From assembly GCA_039817885.1 (NCBI GenBank), contig JBCBUY010000007.1, forward strand, positions 1 to 64,000: a stretch of 64,000 bases of DNA, in the 5' to 3' direction. This DNA comes from CALLCD01 sp039817885 (GTDB taxonomy: Bacteria > Pseudomonadota > Alphaproteobacteria > Caulobacterales > Hyphomonadaceae). Positions 10,338 to 19,989 of this stretch are shown in pieces (the stretch's first letter is position 1; the number at the start of each line of letters is the position of its first letter). The notes below the pieces were generated by a model. That model was not told the DNA's origin. It searched no databases and worked only from the letters and a program-made list of their open reading frames with translations. Both the position numbers and the translations under genes were made by a program.

Positions 10338-11213
10338 TCAGGTGTCCACTCCTGCGACGGCCAGCGCTGCATCGATCTCCGCTTGGGCGGCTTCAGATGG
10401 TGATGAAATTGGTAACCGTACATGCGGCGCGCAAAGACCAAGTTTACCGAGCGCATACTTGGTTGGGCCCGGGCTGGGGCTGACAAATAGCGCTTTGTGC
10501 AAGGCGATGAGCTTGGCCTCGAGCGTGCGCGCTGTTTTCAGATCGCTGAGGTCAGCTGCCTTATGCATATCGGCGACGAGATCAGGGACGACATTGGCGG
10601 TGACCGAGATACAGCCCGTGCCGCCCATGGCGCGGTGGCCGAGCGCGCTCGGATCATCGCCGGATAGCTGGATAAAGTCTTCGCCGGCCAGCACGCGATG
10701 CTGGGTGACCCTGGCCAGATCGCCGGTGGCGTCTTTGATGCCGACAATGTTGGGATGCGCGGCGAGTTTCCCCACGGTTTCGGGCAACACGTCCGATGAT
10801 GTTCTGCTCGGCACATTGTAGAGGATAAGGGGCATCTGGACGGCGTCCGCGATTGTGCGAAAATGCGCTTCAAGGCCAGATTGATCCGGTCGGTTGTAAT
10901 AGGGGCAAACGACCAGCGCGGCATCGGCACCAACCTTTTTGGCGTGGTTAACCAGCCCAATCGCCTCAGCTGTCGCATTTGATCCGCAGCCTGCGATCAC
11001 CGGAACCCGGCCGCGTGCCGTCTCGATACAGAGCGATACCGCTTCGCGGTGTTCCTCATGGGTTAACGTCGCCGATTCGCCCGTGGTGCCTACAGGAACA
11101 AGCCCTGCAGACCCAGCCTCGATTTGTCTTTCGATCAGCGCCACATAAGCGTCACGATCTAAGGCATTATTCTTGAATGGTGTCACAAGGGCCGGAATGG
11201 AACCGTGAAACAT
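10338..11213 (-). CDS. dapA: 4-hydroxy-tetrahydrodipicolinate synthase DapA
   Basis: DapA condenses pyruvate with aspartate semialdehyde in lysine/diaminopimelate synthesis. I chose ATG 11213 (MFHGSIPALVTPF), giving 291 residues, the standard length; the frame is open further upstream into the divergent gene. The catalytic residues fall at almost the E. coli positions: Thr43-Thr44 in GTTGES, Tyr132 in LYNVPSRT, Arg137, and Schiff-base Lys160 in GIKDATGD. It is the first gene of a dapA-smpB pair. No lysine riboswitch is apparent in the short gap to the divergent transglycosylase gene. Confidence 0.96.
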   Translation of the reverse strand: MFHGSIPALVTPFKNNALDRDAYVALIERQIEAGSAGLVPVGTTGESATLTHEEHREAVSLCIETARGRVPVIAGCGSNATAEAIGLVNHAKKVGADAALVVCPYYNRPDQSGLEAHFRTIADAVQMPLILYNVPSRTSSDVLPETVGKLAAHPNIVGIKDATGDLARVTQHRVLAGEDFIQLSGDDPSALGHRAMGGTGCISVTANVVPDLVADMHKAADLSDLKTARTLEAKLIALHKALFVSPSPGPTKYALGKLGLCAPHVRLPISSPSEAAQAEIDAALAVAGVDT

Positions 11214-11301
11214 GGATAGATCTCGTCGATTTGTATTGGGTCGGACGGAAAGTCCGGGCAATGTCGCGTCTTTGCCACGCTCGGCAAGTAAGACCAAGGG
11301 T

Positions 11302-13335
11302 ATGGTGACTTTGAAAACGCATTTGGCTGTGATTGGGGTAATTCTTTGCTGCGGTGCCGCAACGGCAAAAACACCCACACCGCCCAGCATCAAACCCCCG
11401 GTCATTTATGCCTCTGAGGTCGTCTCTACACAGGATGCGACGATTGTTCGTGAGGCCATTCGGGCCGCCGATGGTCGCGATTGGGCACAGCTTCGGCAGC
11501 TGCGACGCTTAGCACAGGATGAGGCTGTTTCGGACTTTGTGCTCTGGAATCTCGCTCTGGCAGGCACGCCGAATGTCGGTTTCGATACTCTGAACGAGGC
11601 GATGATTCGCCTGGAGGATTGGCCGCGCGCCCGTGCAATTCGCATCAGTGCTGAAGAAGCCATCGTTCTGAGTTCGCTCTCCCACGAGCAGCGCGTGCTG
11701 TGGTTTGACGCCCTTGGCGGGCCCATTTCGGGCGAAGGCAAAGCTGCCTATGGTGAGTCTCTACGCCAAACGGGCTCAGCAGAAGCGGCATATCCCTTTA
11801 TCCGCGATGCTTGGCGCAATCACACGATTAACCGCGCGACTGAGCGGGATATTCTGACACGGTATCCGGAACTTCTGACCCAGGACGATCACCGCGCGCG
11901 GATGGATTATCTCCTCTGGACCAGTCAACGGGGGGCTGCCAATCGGCTTCGTCGATATCTGACGGCCGATTATCGTGCCCTGACGGACGCTCGCATTGCT
12001 CTGAAATGGCGTGGCCGAGGGGTCGATGCCAAGGTCTCGGCCGTTCCGGCCCATTTGCAGGAGAATGCGGGTCTCCTATTCGACCGTGCCCGCTGGCGTC
12101 GCCGCCGGGCTCGGAACCAGCCGGGTGCGACAGACCTTCTGGTCAAGATTGACGGATTGGATGTGCCACTCGCCGGACGCGACAATCTTTGGGATGAGCG
12201 AAACATTGCGGTTCGGGCGTCTCTCAAGCGCGGTGCATTCCGTACAGCTTACACCCTTGCAGCGCCCCACGGCCTCTCGTCGGGGGCGGATTTTGCCGAT
12301 GCTGAGTGGATCGCCGGCTGGATTGCCCTTCGTATGCTGAATGAGCCGGAAAAAGCGGCAGCGCATTTTGCCACTTTGAAAGCGGGTGTTTCCACACCGA
12401 TCAGCCTGTCCCGCGCCGATTATTGGCATGGTCGTGCCCTAAAAGAGCTAGGAGCTACGGACGAGGCCACAGCGGCGTTCCGGTCCGCTTCGGTGCACAA
12501 CTACGCCTATTACGGCCAACTTGCTGCTGAGCAGATCGGCGAGACCTATATCGCCTTGCCTCAAACGCCAGCGCCAACCGAAGGCGAGCGCGACGGCTTC
12601 CGGGATCGCCCGCAAATTCGCCTCTTGAGGCTGCTTGGCGAGGTGGGTGATCGCAGTATGTTCCGCAGGTTCGCGTTCCACATTGATGATCAGCTGCAGA
12701 CGCCTACGGAGCAGATTCTGCTGGCGGAGATCGGTGAGTATTACCACCAACCTGATATTGGCGTTCGAGGCGGGAAGGCCGGTCTGGGCCGCGGCATTAT
12801 TGCGCCAGAAGCGGCCTATCCCGTTATCTCCTATCCGCTGCGCCGGACGGTTCAGGTGGAAAACGCTCTTGTGCTGGCGCTATCGCGCCAGGAGAGCGAA
12901 CTGAACCCAAGGGCGATCTCCCACGCAAATGCCCGCGGATTGATGCAGCTCATTCCGGCGACAGCGCGGACGCAGGCCCGCCGCGAGGGGCTGCCGTTCC
13001 GGACCTCCTGGCTCACTGATGATCCGGGGTACAATATGACACTGGGTGCGGCGCATCTCGACGATCTGCTTGACCAGTTCAATGGGTCTTACATCATGAC
13101 GGCCGCCGCTTATAATGCTGGCCCGCGTCGCCCAAAGCAGTGGATCATTGACTATGGCGATCCCCGCAGAGGCGAAATCGATCCGATCGACTGGGTTGAA
13201 TTGATCCCGTTCTCCGAAACTCGGAACTATGTCCAGCGCGTCCTCGAAAACGTCCAGGTCTACCGCCACCGTATCAGTGGTGAGCCGGGCCAGATCAGGA
13301 TCCTGTCGGATCTCCAGCGGGGGCGGCTTCTGTAG
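11302..13335 (+). CDS. soluble lytic murein transglycosylase (Slt-type)
   Basis: This enzyme cleaves peptidoglycan glycan strands with 1,6-anhydro product formation in the periplasm. ATG 11302 (MVTLKTHLAVIG) gives 677 residues with a signal peptide ending near ATA-KT; in-frame ATG 11212 would add a charged extension that spoils the signal. A long helical superhelix domain (about 30-510) precedes the SLT domain from about 519. Catalytic Glu531 lies in SRQESELNP, followed by GLMQLIPATA, NMTLGAAHLDDLL and AAAYNAGPRRPKQW. The last 41 bases overlap the 3' end of convergent rsmA. Confidence 0.92.
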   Translation: MVTLKTHLAVIGVILCCGAATAKTPTPPSIKPPVIYASEVVSTQDATIVREAIRAADGRDWAQLRQLRRLAQDEAVSDFVLWNLALAGTPNVGFDTLNEAMIRLEDWPRARAIRISAEEAIVLSSLSHEQRVLWFDALGGPISGEGKAAYGESLRQTGSAEAAYPFIRDAWRNHTINRATERDILTRYPELLTQDDHRARMDYLLWTSQRGAANRLRRYLTADYRALTDARIALKWRGRGVDAKVSAVPAHLQENAGLLFDRARWRRRRARNQPGATDLLVKIDGLDVPLAGRDNLWDERNIAVRASLKRGAFRTAYTLAAPHGLSSGADFADAEWIAGWIALRMLNEPEKAAAHFATLKAGVSTPISLSRADYWHGRALKELGATDEATAAFRSASVHNYAYYGQLAAEQIGETYIALPQTPAPTEGERDGFRDRPQIRLLRLLGEVGDRSMFRRFAFHIDDQLQTPTEQILLAEIGEYYHQPDIGVRGGKAGLGRGIIAPEAAYPVISYPLRRTVQVENALVLALSRQESELNPRAISHANARGLMQLIPATARTQARREGLPFRTSWLTDDPGYNMTLGAAHLDDLLDQFNGSYIMTAAAYNAGPRRPKQWIIDYGDPRRGEIDPIDWVELIPFSETRNYVQRVLENVQVYRHRISGEPGQIRILSDLQRGRLL

Positions 13336-14149
13336 CGAGCCGTCGCCAGCCCGTTTGATCAATGGTTTCGGCACGGGCTTCGGGATCGATGCCGGCCGCC
13401 TCCAGCCAGCCGATAACATCAAACCCGGACTGTCTTGCGACGCTTTTCAGGCTCGCACGCAACATTTTCCTGCGCTGTCCAAAGGCTGCGGCAGTGATGC
13501 GCTCGAGCGTTACCAAGTCTTGGAACCGTTCGGCCGCGGGCAAAGGTTTGAGAACCGCCACAGCACTCTCAACTTTCGGGGGTGGCTTGAACGCCCCCGG
13601 CGGTAAGCTGAACGCGATATGAGGCTTTGTCACGGCCTGAGAGAGCACTGCCAGTCGGCCATAATGTTTGCTGCCGGGTGTCGCGCAGATGCGTTCTGCG
13701 ACTTCCTTTTGAAACATGAGCGCCATGTCGCCTCGCCACGATCCGGCTTTCAGCCAGTTGATCAGAAGTGGGGTGCCGACATTATAGGGCAGGTTTGCGA
13801 CAATCATGGCTGGCAATGTGCCACCGGCTTCGGCTATCAGGTCTTCCCAATCGACCTTTCGGGCGTCAGCTTCGTGGACATATAGTGTCATATCACCTGT
13901 GTGGGGCCAGGCTCGAAGCGCTGCAGCAAAGCGCGTATCTGCTTCGACAGCGATGACTTTTGCTGCTCCGGCTTCCAATAGGGCGCGCGTGAGCCCTCCT
14001 GGCCCTGGGCCGACTTCGATGACCGTTCGCCCCTCTACAGAGCCAGCGGATAAAGCTGTTCGGCGAAGAATGTCGGGGTCGAACAAAAAGTGTTGGCCAA
14101 GTGCTTTGCGGGCAGGCGCATCTGCCAGCGTTGGGCGTTGTTTAACCAT
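13295..14149 (-). CDS. rsmA: 16S rRNA (adenine(1518)-N6/adenine(1519)-N6)-dimethyltransferase RsmA (KsgA)
   Basis: RsmA dimethylates two adjacent adenines near the 3' end of 16S rRNA during 30S maturation. The 284-residue protein contains ALGQHFLFD, the SAM-binding motif EVGPGPGGLTRALLEAG and the catalytic NLPYNV motif, with the usual C-terminal helical domain (FGQRRKMLRASLK). It overlaps pdxA by 8 bases as the last gene of lptD-surA-pdxA-rsmA, the classic proteobacterial order. Its 3' end overlaps the convergent transglycosylase gene by 41 bases. Confidence 0.96.
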   Translation of the reverse strand: MVKQRPTLADAPARKALGQHFLFDPDILRRTALSAGSVEGRTVIEVGPGPGGLTRALLEAGAAKVIAVEADTRFAAALRAWPHTGDMTLYVHEADARKVDWEDLIAEAGGTLPAMIVANLPYNVGTPLLINWLKAGSWRGDMALMFQKEVAERICATPGSKHYGRLAVLSQAVTKPHIAFSLPPGAFKPPPKVESAVAVLKPLPAAERFQDLVTLERITAAAFGQRRKMLRASLKSVARQSGFDVIGWLEAAGIDPEARAETIDQTGWRRLATEAAPAGDPTGS

Positions 14150-15149
14150 CTTTGCGACGGCCTGCGTTTTCTACAGCCAGGCGAATGGCGGCGATGAGGC
14201 TATCTGGGCGGCATGTGCCTGCAGCTGCCGCATCGTAGGCTGTCCCGTGATCGGGACTGGTGCGGATGATCGGCAAGCCGAGCGTGACGTTCACGCCCCC
14301 CCAGAAATCGAGGGTTTTCACCGGGATCAAAGCTTGATCATGGGTCATGGCGATCACAGCGTCGAATGCCCCTTCCAGGGTTTCGGCGAATAGCGTGTCT
14401 GCTGACCTTGCATCGGAGATATCGATGCCTTCGTGACGCAAGATCCGGGCAGCCGGATTGATGATGTCGATTTCGTCGCGCCCTATGGAGCCGTCTTCTC
14501 CGGCGTGGGGGTTTAGTCCCGAAAATGCGATACGCGGTGCGGCCAAGCCAAAATCCCGCTTGAGTGCTCCATTGGTGATCCGCGCAATATCCGTCAACAG
14601 ATCAATGGACAGGGATTGAGCGGCGTCTACGAGCGGCAGATGTATGGTTGCGAGCGCGACCCGCAAGCCGCCGCCGACCAACATCATAACCGGCCGTGGC
14701 GGTTGTCCACCGTCGCCTGTGCAAAGCCGTGCCAGGAATTCCGTATGTCCCGGATATGCGAAGCCGGTATTGTAGAGCAGAGCCTTGTTGATGGGATTCG
14801 TAACGATTGCGCCCGCCGCTCCACCTTGCACTTCGGCCACAGCCGCCTCTATGGATTTGATGATCAAGGGCGCGAAGCTGGCCTCCGGACGACCGGGTAC
14901 AGGCTTCTGCCTTGGATCGCCCAGGTCGAGAACTGGCAGCGCGTCTGAAAACATATCAGCAGCCTCGGCGACCGATCCGACTTGCCGTGCAGGACCATGA
15001 CTTTCGGCTATGGCGAGTGAGCCGATCAGGCAGAAGGCCATGTCTGGCTCATCTTTCAGTGCCTGCCATGCTGAATGGGTTATGGCTGGTCCACACCCGG
15101 CCGGGTCGCCGAGGGTCAGCACGATTGGTTTTCGAACGCTCGATGTCAT
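14142..15149 (-). CDS. pdxA: 4-hydroxythreonine-4-phosphate dehydrogenase PdxA
   Basis: PdxA oxidises 4-phosphohydroxy-L-threonine in the DXP-dependent pathway to pyridoxal 5'-phosphate. The 335-residue protein starts MTSSVRKPIVLTLGDPAGCGP and contains the metal-ligand His blocks (YPGHTEFLARL, HLPLVDAAQSL), the FSGLNPHAGEDG block and ARSADTLFAE. It lies between surA (45 bases) and rsmA (8-base overlap) in one operon. Confidence 0.95.
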   Translation of the reverse strand: MTSSVRKPIVLTLGDPAGCGPAITHSAWQALKDEPDMAFCLIGSLAIAESHGPARQVGSVAEAADMFSDALPVLDLGDPRQKPVPGRPEASFAPLIIKSIEAAVAEVQGGAAGAIVTNPINKALLYNTGFAYPGHTEFLARLCTGDGGQPPRPVMMLVGGGLRVALATIHLPLVDAAQSLSIDLLTDIARITNGALKRDFGLAAPRIAFSGLNPHAGEDGSIGRDEIDIINPAARILRHEGIDISDARSADTLFAETLEGAFDAVIAMTHDQALIPVKTLDFWGGVNVTLGLPIIRTSPDHGTAYDAAAAGTCRPDSLIAAIRLAVENAGRRKDG

Positions 15150-15194
15150 CGCGTCGATGTCGCGACTTATTGCGGTCTTGGCAAGGCCCGGAGG

Positions 15195-16433
15195 TTATCT
15201 CTGGAGAATGGTCGCTTCCCGCCGTGCGTTCCGCAGCTCGCGGTCGGAGATCATGCCCAGCTCCTGGCCGAAGAGCTGATTTTCGATCTGATCTCGAGAT
15301 GGCATGTTTTCAATGCCGTCGATCCGGTCGCAGAGCACAATGGTTGACCATCCGGCCGTGATCTCAAACGGCTCGCTTGCATCTCCAATCGTCAGGCCAT
15401 TGACCATGTCTTGCGAGGAGACCGACAAATCGGACAACATGGTTGTGCCGAGGTCTACGCCTATAACATCGTCGAAGCGATCTGCTACATCGTCTATGCT
15501 TGAGCACCCATCAAGTCGGCCCATGGCACCTTCCAGTGTCTCGACGGAACCGTCCGTGGCTACCAATTGCCTCAAGCTGATTGTGGATGTTTCCTCGCTC
15601 GGCTCGCGTTTGCCCCGGAGCGATAGGATATAGATGCCATTGTCGGTGGTGATCGGTTTGAGAATGCCGGGCCCGTCTGCAGCGAGAACAGCAGCGGCCA
15701 ATGCTGGATCCAAGTCTTCCGGAGAGACCCAGCCCATATCCCCACCGGACGCAGCCGTGGGTGCAGACGAAAAGCGCTGTGCGGCAGCCCGGAACGGCGC
15801 GCCCTGGCGAAGCTGTTCCACGATCGACTGCGATGCCGCCTCGGCCTGAATTCGCGATTCCTCATCCGGTGCGAACAGAAAGATCTCCGCGACCTGGTAG
15901 ACTGTCTTCTGGGCGCTCTTGCGTAGCCGTTCGATTTGATCGTCGATCTGATTGCCGGATATGCGAATACGGGAGCCAAACCGGCCCTGCATGATCCGCC
16001 GCCAGGATATATCGGCTCGCATCTGTTCTTCGAGTGTTATCGGACTGATGCCGTTTGTGAGGAATTGCTGATACAGCGTTTCGCGGTCCACACCGGCCTG
16101 CTGGGCGAGGTCCGACACGGCTCCAGCGATATCTCCATCGCTAATTTCCAACTCGAACTCTTGAGCTGCCTGGAGCTGAAGTCGTTCTTCAATCAACTGT
16201 TCCTGGGCTGTGCCAAGCAATTGTTGCTGGACTTCTGGTGTTGGTTCAGCGCCGAGGGTCATCATCAGCATCAAAGTGCGCTGTCTAACATCAAAGAAGG
16301 AAATCGGCTCGTCATTGACGACAACCGCGACACCTTCAAGCTGAAGCATGTCATCCTCGACCGTCTCCTGCGCGGAGGCTGTCGCGCAAAGACACGTGGT
16401 TAAGAAAGAAGCAGTCATTAATGCACGAAGCAT
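15195..16433 (-). CDS. surA: SurA-like periplasmic chaperone / peptidyl-prolyl cis-trans isomerase
   Basis: SurA escorts unfolded outer-membrane proteins through the periplasm. ATG 16433 is preceded by GGAGG with 9-base spacing and gives 412 residues with a clear signal peptide (MLRALMTASFLTTCLCATASA). The SurA N-terminal domain (VVVNDEPISFFDVRQRTLM) is followed by a parvulin PPIase domain (FSSAPTAASGGDMGWVSPED, ISLRGKREPS). The second parvulin-like part is divergent and contains Cys in GCSS and VLCDR. It sits between lptD and pdxA, as expected for the outer-membrane assembly operon. Confidence 0.9.
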   Translation of the reverse strand: MLRALMTASFLTTCLCATASAQETVEDDMLQLEGVAVVVNDEPISFFDVRQRTLMLMMTLGAEPTPEVQQQLLGTAQEQLIEERLQLQAAQEFELEISDGDIAGAVSDLAQQAGVDRETLYQQFLTNGISPITLEEQMRADISWRRIMQGRFGSRIRISGNQIDDQIERLRKSAQKTVYQVAEIFLFAPDEESRIQAEAASQSIVEQLRQGAPFRAAAQRFSSAPTAASGGDMGWVSPEDLDPALAAAVLAADGPGILKPITTDNGIYILSLRGKREPSEETSTISLRQLVATDGSVETLEGAMGRLDGCSSIDDVADRFDDVIGVDLGTTMLSDLSVSSQDMVNGLTIGDASEPFEITAGWSTIVLCDRIDGIENMPSRDQIENQLFGQELGMISDRELRNARREATILQR

Positions 16434-16550
16434 GACGTTTATCCTCCGCCGAAACACCGAATACAAAGCCCAATAATCCCGAAACTTTTGCAAATTCATT
16501 CTGCAAGCGCAATCTTGCAAGACAGGTCGCAGCATGACCGCTGTGTCACA

Positions 16551-18749
16551 TCACTGGGTTCTTTGGGTATTTCCTCCAAACTCACCGAGCGATTTTAGAG
16601 TAAAGCGAAAGAAGACAGAGTCGTTGGGGCCCAGAGTCCTGTCGACGGATTCTGTTCTCAAATACGCAATCTGAAACTGCGAACAATTGTCCGAATAGGT
16701 GAAGCCGACTGATCGCTGCAGGTCATTTTGAGCCGTAAAATCTGTCAATTGACTGTAATTTATAGCCCAATTCCGCGTCAGTCTCACAGATGACCGGAAG
16801 CTGATCCCCTCATCGGGTATTGTGAAATCGGGTCGGATGTCTTCATCCACCCGGAAGTAACGGGTCGAACTCTGAATCCGCCAGAAGGAGGTGGAGAATC
16901 CCGCGTCGATCCGGTTTACCGAGAAATCGTTTCCGTCAAGCCTAGCGCGGGTATTTAACCGCAGTATCGGGCCAAAGTCTGCTGATAGGCCTGTGACCCA
17001 ATCCGACGAGCTGCCATCCAGATTGGTGCCCACATCGAAATTCTCATCGACCTGCGATCGCCACCGTCGTCCGGCAATGGCTTGGATTACGGGACCCGAT
17101 TTGAACTTTGCTGTGCTCGACACGCCGACAGATAGTCGGCCATCTCCTTCATAGAGATCAAAATTGCCAAATCCATTGGAATCAAAGAGGCGCGTTTCAT
17201 CGAATTCTACCAACTGGCTGTCTTCAATTGGGATAGCGACATCATTCGAGTTGGAGAGGCCCCAGGCCCCGAGAACCGTTGGGGTGACGATCAAATCGAC
17301 GTGCTTTCCGGGTCTTGCGAGCGGCCAGGAGAGCTTTGTTCCGACCGATCCAACAAATCGGCCGACATTGGCGTCGCCGGTCGCCTCCTCGTCCAAATTA
17401 TAGTAATCGCCACGTGCATCTGCGAAGGGCTCTATGACAAACCCTCCTGGCAGAACTTTGGTCAGGGCCCATTCAGCTCCGAGAGACACGCGACGACTAT
17501 CGGGATTGATGTCAGGCGTCGCGCCTGCGCTTCCATCGCGCGAGAGGACGGCTGATGAGAGCTGGACATTGCCTCGCCCGAACCGTCCGAAATCGAACAA
17601 TTGTTCAGAGAAGAAGACCGGTGTCGTCAAAGGCGGCTCTTCAAGGAACGGGCTCTCTGCGCGAAGATCCTGGAACTCTAAAATGGCGATATCGCCATAG
17701 AAATTCTTGGTTTGAGCAATGCCAAAAACCTGTGTCAGAAATGTCCTCGGCTGTCCGTCGAACAGGCCGCGGCGGACATCTCCCCCATTGATCGAATAGC
17801 GACGCGTGAACAGGTCATCGCTCGCGCGCTCAACGCCGAAGCCCCATTTGAATGTCTGATTGATCTGAAACAGACCGTTTCCGAACACGTGGCCCCGGAC
17901 TTTCTCCTCGCCGAACCTGTCACCATTATTGTCGAAGTCCTGTTCGAAGGTGATCGATCCGCTGACATTCAGCTCGCCTGACCAGAAGCGTTTCCGATAC
18001 TCGGCCTCCAAGAGTGGTCTGACCTGGGTGAAGAAGGTTGGCGTGACCGTCAGGTCTGAAGATGGTGACAGGACTTTGTAATAGGGCTGGCCGTATATGC
18101 CGCCCAGTCGCCCGGACACACCTACGCGCGGGAACAGGAAGCCAGATTTCCGCCCCGAGGTCGGGTCCGGGTGGAAGAAATAGGGCAGGTAAAATACCGG
18201 AATGCCTGCGATCTCCAGGACGGCGTCGCGATATGAGATGATGTCATTGTTCTGATCGAGAACAGCCCGTCTGGCGCGCAGGGCCCAGGTTGGCCGCGTG
18301 CCGGTTTCTTCGCAGACCTCACAGGCCGTAAAGACCGCCTGGTCGAGGGCATTGATGCCATTCGACTGACGGACGGCCGAGTTCGCTGTGGCGACGCCGC
18401 CATCTGGCAGGCGAACGGAAAAGCCGACGGCATAGCCATCTTCCAGCTTGTCGTTGACCTCGACTTCATCGGCGAAATTCTGGGTGCCGTCATCGTCGAG
18501 GATCGCGACATTTCCGGTGGCTCGTACTTTGCCGGTTCGTTTGTCGTAAATCAGGCGATCTGCCCTCAGAATGCGCCCGGAATAAGTGGCTTCGACATTG
18601 CCTTCTGCGATGACGAGATTGCCATCGTCGTCTTCCGCAATCGTGTCGGCTTCCAAAATAACTTGTTCGGATGCTTCCTGGGCACTGGCATCGGCCATTA
18701 CACAGGACGCGAAAACAATGCCGAAAAGGCCTGCTGCCCATTTGGCCAA
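16551..18749 (-). CDS. lptD: LPS-assembly protein LptD
   Basis: LptD forms, with LptE, the outer-membrane translocon for lipopolysaccharide. The 732-residue protein has a signal peptide (MAKWAAGLFGIVFASCVMADASA), an LptA-like domain (VILEADTIAEDDDGNLVIAEG, split as ADTIAEDDDGNLVIAEG, then VRATGNVAILDDDG), the IPVFYLPYFFHPDP motif and a C-terminal beta-barrel. The start is a TTG at 18749 with GAGGGG 8-9 bases upstream; no better ATG exists. Cys residues in FTACEVC and near the C terminus (SDNCSQF) could form the disulphides known in this family. surA follows after 117 bases. Confidence 0.95.
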   Translation of the reverse strand: MAKWAAGLFGIVFASCVMADASAQEASEQVILEADTIAEDDDGNLVIAEGNVEATYSGRILRADRLIYDKRTGKVRATGNVAILDDDGTQNFADEVEVNDKLEDGYAVGFSVRLPDGGVATANSAVRQSNGINALDQAVFTACEVCEETGTRPTWALRARRAVLDQNNDIISYRDAVLEIAGIPVFYLPYFFHPDPTSGRKSGFLFPRVGVSGRLGGIYGQPYYKVLSPSSDLTVTPTFFTQVRPLLEAEYRKRFWSGELNVSGSITFEQDFDNNGDRFGEEKVRGHVFGNGLFQINQTFKWGFGVERASDDLFTRRYSINGGDVRRGLFDGQPRTFLTQVFGIAQTKNFYGDIAILEFQDLRAESPFLEEPPLTTPVFFSEQLFDFGRFGRGNVQLSSAVLSRDGSAGATPDINPDSRRVSLGAEWALTKVLPGGFVIEPFADARGDYYNLDEEATGDANVGRFVGSVGTKLSWPLARPGKHVDLIVTPTVLGAWGLSNSNDVAIPIEDSQLVEFDETRLFDSNGFGNFDLYEGDGRLSVGVSSTAKFKSGPVIQAIAGRRWRSQVDENFDVGTNLDGSSSDWVTGLSADFGPILRLNTRARLDGNDFSVNRIDAGFSTSFWRIQSSTRYFRVDEDIRPDFTIPDEGISFRSSVRLTRNWAINYSQLTDFTAQNDLQRSVGFTYSDNCSQFQIAYLRTESVDRTLGPNDSVFFRFTLKSLGEFGGNTQRTQ

Positions 18750-18876
18750 GATCGTGACCCCTCATGCTTTCTGGCGATGTCCCGCGCCGGCAACTTTACT
18801 TTTCCCTGAATACTTGCAGGTTTTCCCGTCGTCCAGCTGTGCTGGTCAGTCTGCATCTGGTTTTGTGCGATTACTC

Positions 18877-19989
18877 TTACGTTTCAACACGCATTGCGAG
18901 ACCTCCGGGCAATGTCGTCGCTTCGCCCGCGAGCTCCAGCTCCATCAGTATGGCGGCGCATCGTGCCGCGCCAATGTCAGCGGCTCTTGCGATCTCATCG
19001 AGCGGCATCGGATTGGGCGACAGAGCTTCTCGTACCGCCGATATCTGATCAGGAGGAATGGCGTCTTCGTCGGGCTGATTTTCAAAGAGGGGACCTGGTG
19101 CCATCTCAAATCGGCCTGTTCCCAATCCGGAGAGAATGTCCATTACATCTTCGCCAGATCGTACGAGGGCGGCACCTTGTTGAATGAGCTTATTGGTCCC
19201 AGCTGCCCTCGGATCGAGCGGTGATCCTGGAACCGCCATTACCTCTCGGCCCTGTTCGCCGGCGGTGCGGGCCGAGATCAGCGATCCAGAGCGTTCAGCA
19301 GCTTCGACGACAACGGTTCCAAGCGCAAGCCCGGTTATCAATCGGTTTCGTCGAGGAAAATCCTTGGCGGTTGCCCTGTGTCCGAATGGACTTTCAGACA
19401 CAATGACCCCCTCAGCCGCGATCGCCGCATAGAGTCTGTCATGTTGAGGTGGGTAGACATGATCCACGCCGCCACCAACGACAGCAACCGTCCCGGTCGA
19501 TAGAGCGGCGGCGTGCGCCTCTCCATCTATGCCCCTGGCAAGACCAGATACAATGATGATGCCCTGGGTGCCTAGAAACGTCGCCATATCACGTGCGATT
19601 TTGCGCCCAGCGGCAGATGCATTTCGCGCGCCGACAATGGCGATGGATCGCTCATTTAGCAGGTCTCCACGGCCGAGAACCGTGAGGACCGGGGGAGGTG
19701 GGTCCAAACTGGCGAGCAATCTTGGAAAATCCGGCTCACAGGCTGCGATGATGCGGGCTCCGAAATCGGCCGTCGCCGATAATTCCGCTGCCATATCACC
19801 GAGGGCTGGCGCTCTCAGGGGCTTTTTCCGACCGGCTCTTTTCGATAGTTCTGGCAAGGCGTCGATGGCGGCTTCGGGAGATCCAAACCGCGCCAGCAGC
19901 TGGGCAAATGTCACAGGTCCAACATTTGGAGTGCGGGCGAGGCGCAACCAATCGAGTTTTTCTTTGTCCGAAAGGGGTTTGCGGCTCAC
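18877..19989 (-). CDS. dprA: DNA-processing protein DprA
   Basis: DprA (Smf) loads RecA on incoming single-stranded DNA during transformation and is common in species not known to be competent. The 370-residue protein has an N-terminal SAM-like helical domain, the Rossmann-like core with IAIVGARNASAAG, IVSGLARGIDGEAH, GGGVDHVYPPQH and PRRNRLITGLA, and a C-terminal winged-helix part (PLDEIARAADIGAA). Its start overlaps the plsY stop by 4 bases, so the two are translationally coupled. Confidence 0.95.
   Translation of the reverse strand: MSRKPLSDKEKLDWLRLARTPNVGPVTFAQLLARFGSPEAAIDALPELSKRAGRKKPLRAPALGDMAAELSATADFGARIIAACEPDFPRLLASLDPPPPVLTVLGRGDLLNERSIAIVGARNASAAGRKIARDMATFLGTQGIIIVSGLARGIDGEAHAAALSTGTVAVVGGGVDHVYPPQHDRLYAAIAAEGVIVSESPFGHRATAKDFPRRNRLITGLALGTVVVEAAERSGSLISARTAGEQGREVMAVPGSPLDPRAAGTNKLIQQGAALVRSGEDVMDILSGLGTGRFEMAPGPLFENQPDEDAIPPDQISAVREALSPNPMPLDEIARAADIGAARCAAILMELELAGEATTLPGGLAMRVET

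Noticed and set aside
11214..11301. Lysine riboswitch before dapA
   Set aside because: The gap to the divergent gene is under 90 bases, too short for the large lysine aptamer, and no motif was seen.
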